Shown here piece after piece: positions 50,230 to 62,380 of a stretch of DNA of 64,000 nucleotides. Both the position numbers and the translations under genes were made by a program. This stretch comes from Strigamia acuminata (Eukaryota; Arthropoda; Chilopoda; Geophilomorpha; Linotaeniidae): positions 5,394,001 to 5,458,000 of the forward strand of contig OX442322.1 in NCBI GenBank assembly GCA_949358305.1, given 5' to 3'. The first letter of the stretch is position 1; each line of letters starts with the position of its first letter. The notes beneath the pieces were generated by a model. The model ran no database searches, was not told the DNA's origin, and saw nothing but the letters and a program-made list of their open reading frames with translations.

Positions 50230-51048
50230 AGGTTATGGGCCAACCAACGTAGGAACAAACTAGGAAACGATTTGGAGCGATTTTCAGCAAATTGGAGGTG
50301 ATTTGGAAAAAATCCTCTGAAAATCCAAAATGGCGGCGCCCATGGTGAAAAATGCCAGCTTGTGTTTATGGAATGAATCCACGGTTTTGGAAGCGACAAT
50401 TGGGCATCCAACGACACAGGAACACTAATTGGGTTTGGACAATATAAAGCATTTCATTAATTCGTTTTCTTTTACTTTTTGTTGGACATTTTCTGTATTG
50501 CGGGAAGCGATACGTGTCGTCGACGTGTCATTTGTATTTACGTGCGGAAAACGATTCGGCGTGTACTACGAGCAGGCGGTAATTTTCCGACAACCACACG
50601 TGAAGTGTGAACGGAATTACGACACACGGAAATCCAACGAAACGAGAACGGACAAAAACGGACAAAAACGGAAGAAAACAAATGAAAAGCAGTCGGGAAT
50701 TACTGGACAAAGAGAATACATTTCCGAACAATATCAGTGTTTCTACGGTTCTACGAGAACAACACGAAGACGGTATTTCTCGCCAACCACACGTGAAGTG
50801 TGAACGAGAATTCGTAACGGCGCACAACTACTGGGAAGACGCCACATTTTTGAACAATTATTGTGTTTATTTTTTTAATTTCATTGTTACATTATTAGTT
50901 TAGTGTTGTGGCAGGATTTAATACTAACCTAACTATAAGTAGCGCACTAACCTCACGAAAATTGCACTTATTTCGTGAGAAACAGTAAGAAAAGTGTTTT
51001 TGCTGATACAGTGTGTACTAGTGGACACGTTAGTGCTACATTTACACA
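50230..51048 (+). promoter_or_regulatory. copia-3 leader: primer site, YY1-like motif, two hairpin repeats
   Basis: GGTTATGGGCC just after the LTR; CAAAATGGCGGC at 50326-50337; CCACACGTGAAGTGTGAAC within 50591-50612 and again within 50783-50805. No coding. Confidence 0.75.
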
Positions 51049-54000
51049 ATGGACACGGACAAACCAGAGAGAAAAATTGCCTTACTCAACAGAGAGAACT
51101 ATGACGCGTGGAAATAACAGATCAAAGTACTTTTAATGCACCACGGTTGCTGGGGTTTCACGGATGGAACTGAAGAGGCATTGGCACCTGGAGCGTCCTG
51201 GCGTGATCGCTCGGATTACAAGTTGCGTAAAGGCAGAGCGTTCAGTTTAATTTACTATTCAATAGAGGAGCAATATCACGAATTGCTCAGCGGAACTGAA
51301 GACGCCAAGGCAGCTTGGGACACTTTAAAGGCGAATTTTGAACCAGTCTCTCAAGCACGGATCATTCGACTACTAGACGAATTCTTCAGTCTCAAATATG
51401 ATCCAACAACTGAAACAATTGGAGTTTTCGCAGCAAAGATACGCAATGCGGCGAAGAAGCTCGCCGATGTCAAACACAAATTAGAAGATTTGTACCAGGC
51501 TTTCCAACTCATACGATACTTACCACAAGAGTACCAATCGATCGTCCAAAGTATCTACAGATGGGAAGATATCAACTTCACTTTAGAGAAGGTCGAAGCA
51601 GAATTGGTCGCCGAAGAAGGGCGACTGGCACAGCAGCGAAGAGATTCAGGCCAGGGGCCGATCACAGACGCCTTCAGCATGGGACCAAGCTCAACCAACT
51701 CTAAAAGTGGCAACAACTCGTCAAAATTCCAATAACAGGGAACCAACAACCAGAATAATAGTGGAAATCAAAGCGGACAGAAGGGAGGACGATCGAATTA
51801 TCGAGGAAACAAAAACACGAGGAATTTTAGAGGGAATCCAACCGGATCATCAGGACGGGGGCCGTGTTTTCGGTGCAACCAACCAGGACACCGGGCCAGA
51901 GATTGCACGGTGCAGCTCCCGCCAAACAACAACTTAAACACAAGCAGTGTGGAAGAATTGGACGCCAATATGATGGATGCTGGCTTTCTGACCGAATTGG
52001 ACAAGGAGGAAATGTTACAGTGCAGCGCAGCCAACAATTGTTGGATATACGACACCGGAGCCACTGGACATTTCTGTAAGGAAAAGGAACAATTCTTCAA
52101 CTTTAAACAAACTATGGGTACAATCAGCCAAGCAGACAAAAAAACATTAATTCAAATACAAGGAGTTGGTGATGTCTGCGTGATGTGTGTTGTGGGAAAG
52201 GAAACGATTCCGATAACCTTAAAGAAGGTTTATTACGCGCTGGATTTGAGACGAAACCTGATGTCGGGGCCGTGCATCGATGAAGCAAGGTGCAAGGTTG
52301 CAATAGGCTCTGGACTTGTCAAAATTTACGATCCGCAGTGGCAAAGACAACTAATGCAAGCGGAGAAAAGGGATAGACTTTATTATATCAAGACAAGTGA
52401 ACAGAAACCCGATATTGAGAAATTGAAACAGAAGCAAAACAGGAAAGCAAATGTTGGCGAACAGCAAACACAACCGTCAACTGCACCAACTAAAACTTCA
52501 TCCAATCCAGAAGAAGCAAGGCTTTGGCACGAGCGATTAGGACACATTCACTTCCCTAGTGTACAAGCGATGAGCAAAGGGGATGCGGTAATTGGATTGC
52601 CCACTTTGAATGTGCCAATAACTCAATGCGACGTGTGCGATCTGGCCAAGAAGAAATCAGTTTCTCACAAGTCCATTCCAGGAATAAGATCAAAGCAACC
52701 TCTGGAACTTTTGCATATGGATGTATGCGGAGCTTTTTCAACGGAAACGCTTTCAGGAAACAAGTATTTCCTTACCATTACCGATGACTATTCGCGTTAT
52801 TCATCAGTCTATCTAATGAAGAGGAAAGATGAAGTGTTCGACTTGTTTTGTAAACATGCGAAACGCATAGAGCAACTGCTTGGGAAGCAGATTCTCGCAA
52901 TTAGGACAGATAACGGAATGGAATTCTATTCTAACAAATTTGGACAGTATTTGGAACAACAAGGGATTGCCCACGAGCGGACCAACGCGTATACACCCGC
53001 CCAGAACGGTGTTTCTGAGAGATTAAACCAGACTTTGGCAAATGGGATGCGAGCCCTCATTTATGATGCGCAGTTGGAACACCGATTTTGGGGTGAAGCA
53101 ATCCTCACTTTCAATTATCTTAGGAATAGAATCGCCAAACTGAACTCGAACAAGACACCCATGGAATTGTATTATGGTCGAAAACCATCACTTCGACATT
53201 TGAGAAAATTTGGGAGTTTGTGCTTCGTACAGAAAAGGATTCGAGGTGGCAAGATAGATAATAAGGGACTACATGGAATCATGCTGGGATATTCAAGAAT
53301 CACAAAAGGCTACCGAATTTGGCTACCAGACTTTTCAAAAGTCATCGAGACGAGTGATGTCAAATTCGTGGAAAGCAGGCGCGGAGTTGAAGGCGTGCTG
53401 GGCCTACCGGAAAAATATACCACTTATATTGACAATTTAAACGACAACCTAGAAAATGAGGATCGTCAATATTATTCCGACGAAGATATCAGGCCACCAC
53501 TACCGCCACCACAACCAATCAAGAAGAAAGAGCCTCAACAACAAGAACAGCCTGAAGTGAAGCTCAAATTTAGATTGCCAAATGCAAAATTGGAAACAAG
53601 ACTTCCTGAAATCAAACTTAACATACCAGGAGCTGAAACAAGAGTAGAGTTGCAAGACAACTTACCACAACCCGGCGGAGGTATTTTGAATCCAGTTTCA
53701 ACTATACCTGCTCTAGTTTGGAGAAAAACCGAAAAGACAAGACCTACTGGACACAAAGACTATGAATATACGATCGTGGAATACGATAAACCGAAGTTAC
53801 GCTCAATACCAGACGTCAAACGTTATTGTGCCGATCACAACCTTTGCCTTCCAGAACATCTCTTTGAAGACAAAAGAAAGAAGAAGCCTTCTGAGTCAAA
53901 TGTAACGACGGATGATTTCGATTTGGACATTGATGAACTAACTCTCAGTTTTGAAGCGAATCATCTCGAAGTTTACATTCCTACTCGCTTTGAACAAATA

Positions 54001-55551
54001 GCCAATTTACCGGAGAAGAAGGAATGGGATCAAACGATGCATGATGAAATAAATACGATGCATGAACGTGAAGTGTGGGAATTGGTTCCACCACCATCCG
54101 ACACCAAGATAATAGGATGCAAGTGGATCTACACAGTCAAACAGAACGACAAACAGGAGATTGCACGATACAAAGCAAGACTCGTAGCACAAGGCTTTTC
54201 GCAAGTCTATGGCGAGTCGTACGAAGAAACTTTTTCACCTGTGGTCGACTTCTCCATTGTACGCTTTATGTTTACGCTACTGGTATGCATGCTGAAATGG
54301 TCCTACGTCCAGGCTGATGTTAAATGCGCGTATCTTTACGCAAAGCTGCATAAGACTATATATATGCGCCAACCAAAGGGTTTTGTCTGCCCAGGCAAGG
54401 AGAACTACGTTTGCAGACTTCTGCGCGCAATATATGGACTACATCAATCGGGATGAGAATGGGGAATAGAATTAGAAGACACCCTTTTAAAGCTTGGACT
54501 GCAACATGTCAACTGGTGCAATTGCGTCTACAAGTACAGAAATACTGCGTATTTAATTGTGTACGTCGATGACATCGTTGTATTTGGCAAGAAATATGAA
54601 GACGCAATACACGTACTTGACATGATCAAAACACAGTTTGATTTGGTCATCCTAGGACAGACCAGAAAATTACTAGGAGTTGAATTCTATCCCTACGAAC
54701 AACAGATGGTTTTACATCAAAAATCGTATGTCAACAAAGTCTTACTGAAATTCGAGCACCATCTGAAATTAGTGAAGATAAGGTCGCAGCCGATGATAAA
54801 GTCAACCATCCTCACAAAGCAACAATGTCCGAGTACGATTGAAGATTTTAAAGTCATGAAACGAATACCATACAGGAATCTGCTTGGATGTTTAGCATGC
54901 ATTAGTTCGAGGACAAGACCCGATATCACCTATGCTGTCAATATCTTCAGTCAATTCCAGTCCAATCCAGGATGGGACCGTTGAATCGCATTGCTGGATT
55001 TGCTCAGCTATCTGAGAACGACCAAGAATTTTGGACTAATGTTATTTCCGAATGATTGAGTCGAAGTCGTTGCCTACAGTGACTCCGACTATGCAAATAA
55101 CCGGGACGACAGAATTTCCGTTGGAGGAACTCTGGTAACACTGGGAAGTTCAGCCATTTACTGGAGAACCTTCAAACAACGAAACGTCACATTATCGACA
55201 ATGGAAGCGGAGTATGTAGCCCTTACTGAAACTGTTAAGGACTACATATGGATTGTGCGAGTTCTTTATAAAATTGTTCCCGAGTTGGCAGATGAATTTC
55301 ATCACCACGTTTTGTGTGATAATATCTCGACGGTCGACTTTACGAAATCGAATGTGGAAAATCGAAAGACTAAACACATAGATGTGCGGTACCACTTTAT
55401 TCGGGAGCTTGTAAGGAGAGATAACCTTCAAATCACACATGTAGGGACAAAATGTAACTATGCGGATATCTTTACAAAATCCGTTGACAAAAACGATCTT
55501 GTACATTTTTGTAACCGTTTCCTAGTTGATTTAAGTATTTTAAGTGCTTGA
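51049..55551 (+). pseudogene. gag-pol: copia-3 Gag-Pol with five in-frame stops
   Basis: 1,500 codons in one unbroken phase from the ATG at 51049 to 55551, with stops at 51115 (TAA), 51733 (TAA), 54454 (TGA), 54982 (TGA) and 55057 (TGA). Domains as in copia-1: zinc knuckle CFRCNQPGHRARDC (one His-Trp to His-Arg difference), protease YDTGATGHFC, integrase LLHMDVCGAF / RTDNGMEF / GVSERLNQ, RT YVDDIVVFG, RNase H end ADIFTKSVDK. No frameshift at all. Compared with the relatives, the stops replace Gln, Gln, Arg, Trp and Arg codons. Confidence 0.93.
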
Positions 55552-55567
55552 CAATACGGGGGCCGAT

Positions 55568-55680
55568 TGTTAGAATAGTATATGTCATTACCAATCATTC
55601 TATATGTATTCTTATATCGTATTGTCAAAGCAATAACGCTTTCTATATTTATGTGACCATTTGTTTCTGTCTGCAATTAG
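55568..55680 (+). repeat. copia-3 3' LTR, truncated
   Basis: First 113 bp of the LTR (TGTTAGAATAG...CTGCAATTAG), interrupted by copia-4 at 55681. Preceded by a GGGGGCCGAT purine tract. Confidence 0.93.
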
Positions 55681-56419
55681 TGATGACCACTGGTGGCTGC
55701 TGACCCGGTGTTGGGCAGTGGAAGCGGTGCCCAACTTGAAATCCTGGTGAAAATCACGAAATTCAGCAATTTTGATTTTGACGGAAATCCACGTATACGT
55801 CGGCGGGAGCCGGGGCCTCGTCCTGGGCATGAAAAGTACGCGATTTGCGGTGCGAACAGAAATGTTCCGAAATTGCACCAAAATGTCCAAAAATCACTGG
55901 CAAATGTTGTGGCCGCACTGCTGTGCTTATAGTGCCAATAAACAAAGTAAATAATGATGAATTCAACTTACTAACACCTGGTAAAATGAAAATGTTGAGC
56001 CATTTATTTGCAGCTTGATACAGGACCGGAGGCAGCCATTTTTGCCCTCTCAAAACCAGATACAGAATATAATCTCAAAGCATAGGTTACAGGTGTTATG
56101 TATAAATACAGGATAAATCATAACAGTCTGCATCATAAATAATGCTTTTACAATACAAAAAGCATGGATCAATCACACACATATCTGAATGGTTGTGATT
56201 GATCTTACAAATTCAAACAATAATTAAATATACATAAATAGGCAACTGTTATCTGAATCAATTAAATTATTACATTTATATGGGGCACACAAATAAATAC
56301 AACAATTGCCCAAAAATGAACAAAAGCTTTCTTTAATCATATCAACAGCAAATTAAACTATTATCACACTGCACATAAGATATGACAACTAGACATAACA
56401 ATGGTTATTTTCCACATTG
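55681..56419 (-). repeat. copia-4 3' LTR, main part
   Basis: On the minus strand the LTR runs from TGTTAGCATTTG (57506) to GGTGGTCATCA-like CAGTGGTCATCA (55681). The solo LTR at 56420-57448 splits it. Excluding that, about 800 bp. A purine tract (TTTAAGGGGGCGCT, 57520-57507) precedes it. Confidence 0.8.
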
Positions 56420-57448
56420 TGTAGTGACCCTAGTGGTCACTAATGAAGTATCGGGAATGAGCCCGAAATAAAATATTAAATTTGAGATTGTTTTATTTTA
56501 TTTTATATTTTTTATGATTTCCTGTCTAGACAAAGGAAGCTAGGCAGGGTGGGAGGAATTGTGGGTGGTCGCCAGGGAAACCAGCCCGCAACCTCCTGAA
56601 GCAGGAAACACTTCCTGTGAGGAGAAAAACTCCTCAGTTTAAAACTTACTTTGAGAGCAACCAGTCACCAAAATCCAACCTGAGAAACACATTTCTACAA
56701 GAAGATTTGGTGAAAGATTGTCTGAGTATTTGGACTCATTCTTACAGATTGCCAGAGCAATTTGTGAGATATTTCTTGCTGTTACCTCAGTTAGTGACAG
56801 TGGGATTTTCATCTTGCCAAACAAGTATTGTTTGGAGGGATTTCTAATCTTGGCCAACAACCATTGTTGGACTGAGGTTTCCTCACTCGCGACGAAGCGA
56901 AGTGAGTGCGACCGTGTGGGATTGTTGAGCGGAATCAGCCGCAACGACGCCGCGACGACGACGTTGCGACTTGGAGAGGACGAAGAGAGCGGGATTGAGC
57001 CCGAACGAGTCAGGAGAAAGTAGTCGGAACGGAATTGAGTCCGTGTTGAAGAAACGCCGAGGCCGAGCCGAGCGTCGAGTGAAGCGAATCCAAGCGTTCG
57101 GCGTTCCCGAGAAGTGGAGTCGTCGAATCGATTGTATTCTTTATCATTTTCCATTGTTTCTGATTACTTTTCTTTTAGTAAATTATTTATTCAGTCATTT
57201 AATCTATCATTTTATCACAAAATAATATCTTTTATTAATAACATTGTATTTGATTTAGTATTTATTCTAAGTTTGAATAAATCATCCTTTTTACTGAGAA
57301 ATAATTGAGTCATTATTTCTCCTAGTGTTTAACTTGAAGTTTGAGTTAAAATTGAGTTATTTGAGAAGTATTTGTATAAGTCCTGGCACGGCATCAATGA
57401 GCTTAGTTTTATTGTTATAAATCCTAGCCGTAATTTGAGCTCATTACA
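56420..57448 (+). repeat. Solo LTR related to the gypsy-C LTR
   Basis: TGTAGTGACC...CATTACA, 1,029 bp, flanked by ATTG (56416-56419 and 57449-57452). It shares with the gypsy-C LTR an opening GTGGTCAC, GAGATATTTCTTGCTG, the GTGGGATTT element and a GCGACGAAGCGA-rich end region. No internal gene. Confidence 0.75.
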
Positions 57449-57506
57449 ATTGTTATTACACAACATTTCAACTAATGGATAACTCTTTATTTATCAAATG
57501 CTAACA

Positions 57507-57800
57507 AGCGCCCCCTTAAATCAAAGTTGTCTATTAGTTGATAACAACAAATTGGCACCGTGTCACGGCAGGTACCAACGCTTCACAAGGTTACCTGTGC
57601 CCGGCCGCGATCCATACAGATACTGCAGCATGGCCCAGGTACATGTGCCTGACCGTGATCCGAGTACGGATTCCGCCACATGGTCAGATGACACATGAAC
57701 CCGACCGCGACCTGTATGGATTCTGCAGCATGGCCAGACACACAGGCTCCTGCATACCAAATCCATGCCATGACACAATGCCATGGCCCGCATTAAACGG
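57507..57800. other. copia-4 untranslated end
   Basis: Between the Pol stop (57801) and the 3' LTR. It contains short repeated segments such as TGTGCCTGACCGTGATCC / GTGCCCGGCCGCGATCC around 57600-57710, and the purine tract. No coding. Confidence 0.5.
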
Positions 57801-60800
57801 TCACTTTCGGGTTAACACACTAAATACCTTTCCACATAATGACTTGATCTTTTCACCAGATATCCACTTAGTGAAAATATCAGCCACATTCCACTGGCCT
57901 GGGACCTTGGACAATTTGAAATAGCCCTTCTCAAACCAGTCGCGTAGGAAAAAGTATCTAATACGAAAGTGTTTTGTCTTCGTATTTACATCTGTCCAAC
58001 CACGCAGAACCACCAGTAGACAGAAAAACAATCTAATTAAGACAAAATTAACTACTGGGCTAAATACCTCCTTGTAGTCAACATCGTAAATCTGTCTAAA
58101 ACTTTGTGCTACCAATCGTGCACGATAGCGAACAATTTCCCCGAAATCGTTATATTTTACCTTGAATATCCATGAATACCCACGATATGTGAGTGGTTGG
58201 GACGAGGTTTAACTTCAAACTCTTCCAACTCTTCGAGAGTATCCAATTCTTTGCGCATTGCTGCAGCCCACTCTTCTTTTTGGGGCGATGCTATTGCTTC
58301 CTCGAAAGTGTTTGGTTCTATAACCTTAGCACAATATACCCTAACCGTATAAAATTCGGTTTCGCTATCATTCACTGGTGGAGACTCCGGTTCTGCTTGC
58401 CCGACAGGATCATTAAAAGATGTTTCCTGTACAACAGTCTCTATTGGACGTTGAGTTAGCTTCCAATCATACTCGTTGGCATTGTATGGGACCTTTAATT
58501 CCTTCTCATCATATTCTTTGATCTCGGGTCTACTCCGGAGTGGAGTTCGTTGGCCTGGCGGGTAAAAATATATGTCCCACTGTCCCTTTGTTGTCCCAGA
58601 CTGACGCTGCACCTCTTCCCTTTCCCACCCAGGTTCCAATCGCCACCCTGGTGGGTCTCAACGGCGTTGTAGCAACAGGGACTTGTTTACGCGTCGTAAC
58701 AAAGGGATGAATTACAGAGGGAGCAGGTGGCGCAGGTGGCGCAGGCGGCGCAGACGGCGCAACCGTAGGTTCGGGTATGATCTTTGGGGGTTGTGGCGGT
58801 TCGTCGCCATCGCTCTCATCACTGGAGTCAATTGGATTGTAAAAGAAATCATTACCATCAGATATGTCAAAAGGGCCATCACCGACGTGTGTCTTTACCA
58901 CATCTTTGTAGACTTTTGACTCATCTATCTTAAGATGTTTATTTTCATAAACATCATCTGAAATAGGATCCCAAATCCTGTATCCCCGAGTTCCCATCGC
59001 ATAGCCCACAATAACTCCTTTCCAGGCCCTTGGTTCAAGTTTGGTTTTCTGGTGTGCTTTAGGAATATGCACATAAGCAAGTGCCCCAGGTACCCGCAAA
59101 TATGTTATCGACAAGGGGCGTTTCTGCCAAAGCACGTATGGAATTTGATTGTTTAGGCGTGCATGGGGATACCGGTTCTTTAAATAAATGACGGTCATTG
59201 CTAGTTCTGCCCATAATGATTTGGGCAGGCCTGAACTCAGCAATATGGCCCTAACACTGTTTAAAACAGTCCTGTTTACCCTCTCGGCTACCCCATTCAT
59301 CTCAGCACTGAAGCTGTTAGTCCTTTGAAAAGAGACGCCTAGATTTGTCAAAAAATTCTCAAATTTCCTGGAAACAAACTCGCCCCCTCTATCAGTACGG
59401 ATAGATTTAATTTTGGAACCACTCAAACGTTCTACGCGCTTATGGAAATTCTTGTAAGTCTCAAAAACCTTATCTTTAGTTTTTAGGGGAAAAACCCAAG
59501 AATAGCGAGTACTGTCGTCAATAATGCAAAGCAAATACTTTGCTCCTCCCAATGACGGAGTTTGACAAGGTCCCCACAAATCCATGTGTAATAATTCTAA
59601 TGGATTAGTAGTCAATACCCTACTTTCTGATCGGAAACTAGCTCTTGTAGATTTTGAGATTTCACAATTCTCACACAAACCCTTATGCACTTGATCATGA
59701 AAGTCAATACCTTTTACATCTTTGTTATTATTCAAATAGTTTAAACCTTTAGTATACATGTGTGCATATCTCTGATGCCACACATTTACACTAACACTAT
59801 GACTCTCAGGCCTGCTTGATGTGTTGGTCAGTGTATCAATGTGCGAAACATTTAAACATGGCTTGTCAGCCGACTTGCACTGCACTGGACCAACAACTCG
59901 ATATAAACCACCGTCGAGTTTTCCTAACATCAGGCAAACCATTGAATCATTTTGGTAAATACGCATAATATTATTAAAAATATCAATGTGACACTTTGAA
60001 CAATCAATCTTACCAATAGAAATTAAATTTTGTTTAAAACCTTTGACATAATACACATTATTCAACGTAATTTCTTTCACAATTCCATCTACTTTCACAG
60101 ATAACTCAATGGTACCTCGTCCGGTAATACTCGATGACCCTTCACCGAGCTCCAAACGCATCGGGGTTAATTTGGTAAAGTCATAAAATAAGTCACGATT
60201 ACCGCATACATGATGTGACGCACATGAGTCCAAATACCAATCACTCAGTTGATTTTCGACCGTTGCACTGCAGACAAAAGGTGAACCAATGACATTTGCA
60301 AACCATGCCGCTTTCCCCGAATGGCTCTCTGGTTGCGCCTTTTGAACATGCCCACCTTTCTTACCACGACCACGTCCCCGTCCGCGACCTCTGGATTTTT
60401 GATCGCTCTTTGAAACTTTGGGCGCCGTACAGTCACGTGCGTAATGGCCTGGTAATCCGCAGTTGTAGCAAATCAGGGACTCGGTGCTTGATTTACTCTG
60501 GCTCGTCTTACTTGAACTTGCATCACTTTTACCTTGTTGATTCAAGTAATATGCGACAGTTGTTTCCATGGCTTTGTCACTTTCCGCAGACAAGCGACGA
60601 CGATTTGCTTCAGCCAACAACGATTTAGAAACTTTATCGAAGGTAAAATCTGCTTTGGACCACTGATAAATTGCTTGAACCTGGTGCTCAAAATCTTTAC
60701 CAATGCGATTTATCAATAAATATGCTTTATTACTGTCCTGTGGCTTCAAGTGGTCTCCTGCAGCTGTCAAATCGTCGGCAGCTTTCTCAACACATGAAAT

Positions 60801-61192
60801 AAACGCGTCAACCTCCTCATTATCCAAGCGGCGCATTAAATAAAAATCTCGATTAATACCGCTTCACGGGCTAAGGAGCTGGGTTCAAATAAAGCCTTAA
60901 GATGGTCCCAAACCTCCTTCGTTGTCGGGAATTTCATCGCCGCTGGCTGCAACCTTGGAACAATGCATTGCAGAATGATGGCACGAGACTTTGCTTTATT
61001 CCTTTCAAAGCGGTCCTTCATATCCTGGCTGGCTGTTGCTGCATCAGGTGCTTCCTGCTTTCCAGTGGCAAATGGCCAAAGTCCTTTTTCTTCTAATAAG
61101 AGCTGAACATCTATGGCCCACTGGATATAATTAACTTTATCCAGCTTGGTGATCCCTGCAGACGCTGACCTGGTGATATCCTTCTCAGCCAT
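57801..61192 (-). pseudogene. gag-pol: copia-4 Gag-Pol remnant with an internal RT/RNase H deletion
   Basis: Starts at the ATG at 61192 (MAEKDITRSASAGITKLDKV). Gag runs to a one-base frameshift in a T-run near 60846, then MRRLDNEEVDAFISCVEKAA, zinc knuckle CYNCGLPGHYARDC and protease WYLDSCASHHV (DSC where DSG is usual). Integrase follows: LLHMDLWGPC, IRTDRGGEFV, NGVAERVNRT. Further shifts occur near 58645 and 58180. The last part begins RT (RLVAQSFRQIYD, KEVFSPVVNFVLIRLFF) and then jumps within GWTDVNTKTKHFRIRYFFLR straight to the RNase H end (WNVADIFTKWI). About 350-400 residues are missing compared with copia-1, and the joint at about 57990 is in frame. Confidence 0.88.
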
Positions 61193-61338
61193 GGCGAAAT
61201 TCTGCAAATTTAATAAGAACACGGCAGAAAAAGTTCCAGAAATTGTAAAAATCAAAATTTTTACTTTTTATTGCCCAAAATGGTCATTGGGCAATTTTTC
61301 AGCTGTGGTCAGCAGCCAAACCATCCTCTGCTACCAAT
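61193..61338 (-). promoter_or_regulatory. copia-4 leader and primer-binding site
   Basis: Read on the minus strand, TGGTAGCAGAGGATGG begins two bases after the LTR, a form common in copia elements that prime on tRNA. A short leader to the gag ATG at 61192 follows. Confidence 0.7.
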
Positions 61339-62017
61339 TGATGACCACTGGTGGCTGCTGACCCGGTGTTGGGCAGTGGAAGCGGTGCCCAACTTGAAAT
61401 CCTGGTGAAAATCACGAAATTCCGCAATTTCGATTTTGACGGAAATCCACGTATACGTCGGCGGGAGCCGGGGCCTCGTCCTGGGCATGAAAAGTACGCG
61501 ATTTGCGGTGCGAACAGAAATGTTCCGAAATTGCACCAAAATGTCCAAAAATCACTGGCAAATGTTGTGGCCGCACTGCTGTGCTTATAGTGCCAATAAA
61601 CAAAGTAAATAATGATGAATTCAACTTACTAACACCTGGTAAAATGAAAATGTTGAGCCATTTATTTGCAGCTTGATACAGGACCGGAGGCAGCCATTTT
61701 TGCCCTCTCAAAACCAGATACAGAATATAATCTCAAAGCATAGGTTACAGGTATTATGTATAAATACAGGATAAATCATAACAGTCTGCATCATAAATAA
61801 TGCTTTTACAATACAAAAAGCATGGATCAATCACACACATATCTGAATGGTTGTGATTGATCTTACAAATTCAAACAATAATTAAATATACATAAATAGG
61901 CAACTGTTATCTGAATCAATTAAATTATTACATTTATATGGGGCACACAAATAAATACAACAATTGCCCAAAAATAAACAAAAGCTTTCTTTAATCATAT
62001 CAACAGCAAATTAAACT
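61339..62017 (-). repeat. copia-4 5' LTR, cut by X4
   Basis: Matches 55681-56358 almost base for base, with a few differences such as CAGCAATTTTG/CCGCAATTTCG and AAATGAAC/AAATAAAC. At 62018 an X-type LTR interrupts it. Confidence 0.9.
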
Positions 62018-62371
62018 TGTGATGATTACAAATCGATAGTTATCAATGTTCACCATAGATGGCGCTGTTTAACCAACGCGCGTATTTCAAACTCGGTTAA
62101 AACTAAAAAGTGTGATAAATAATTATTTAAACACGGTGAATAAAATATAACTATTTTATTCAATATGAATTAAGTATTAATTACTTGATGGTGTTGATTC
62201 TATCGAATCAATATCCACATTACTTACCTGTCAAAGGGAACCAATCGGACCTTTCTGGACCCCAACTGGGCCCATCTGGACATAGTCATATATTAGGTCC
62301 GGACTAGTGACCCACGAATCCACCGATTCGTACGCTGATTGGCTGTCGCCAATCTAGTAGTTCTACAGAAC

Positions 62372-62380
62372 TATATAAGC
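62372..62380 (+). promoter_or_regulatory. TATA box in LTR X4
   Basis: TATATAAGC with upstream GATTGGCTGTCGC, conserved with X2 at 38562. Confidence 0.6.

Larger units (their letters stand above)
49901..55680 (+). mobile_element. copia-3: Ty1/copia element with five nonsense codons, 3' LTR cut by copia-4
   Basis: 5' LTR (49901-50229, 329 bp), leader, gag-pol and the first 113 bp of the 3' LTR (55568-55680), which ends at copia-4. In the shared 113 bp the LTRs differ at two bases. It belongs to the same family as copia-1 and copia-2. Inserted in gypsy-D integrase; the right duplicate lies beyond copia-4. Confidence 0.92.
55681..62017 (-). mobile_element. copia-4: copia-type element lacking RT, both LTRs disrupted
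   Basis: Minus-strand element of a different copia lineage. The 3' LTR is 55681-56419 plus 57449-57506 (split by a solo LTR). Its coding region is 57801-61192, with primer site TGGTAGCAGAGGATGG at 61336-61321 and 5' LTR from 61339 until cut by X4 at 62018. The repeated block 55681-56358 / 61339-62017 is near identical. Inserted in copia-3's 3' LTR. Confidence 0.88.
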
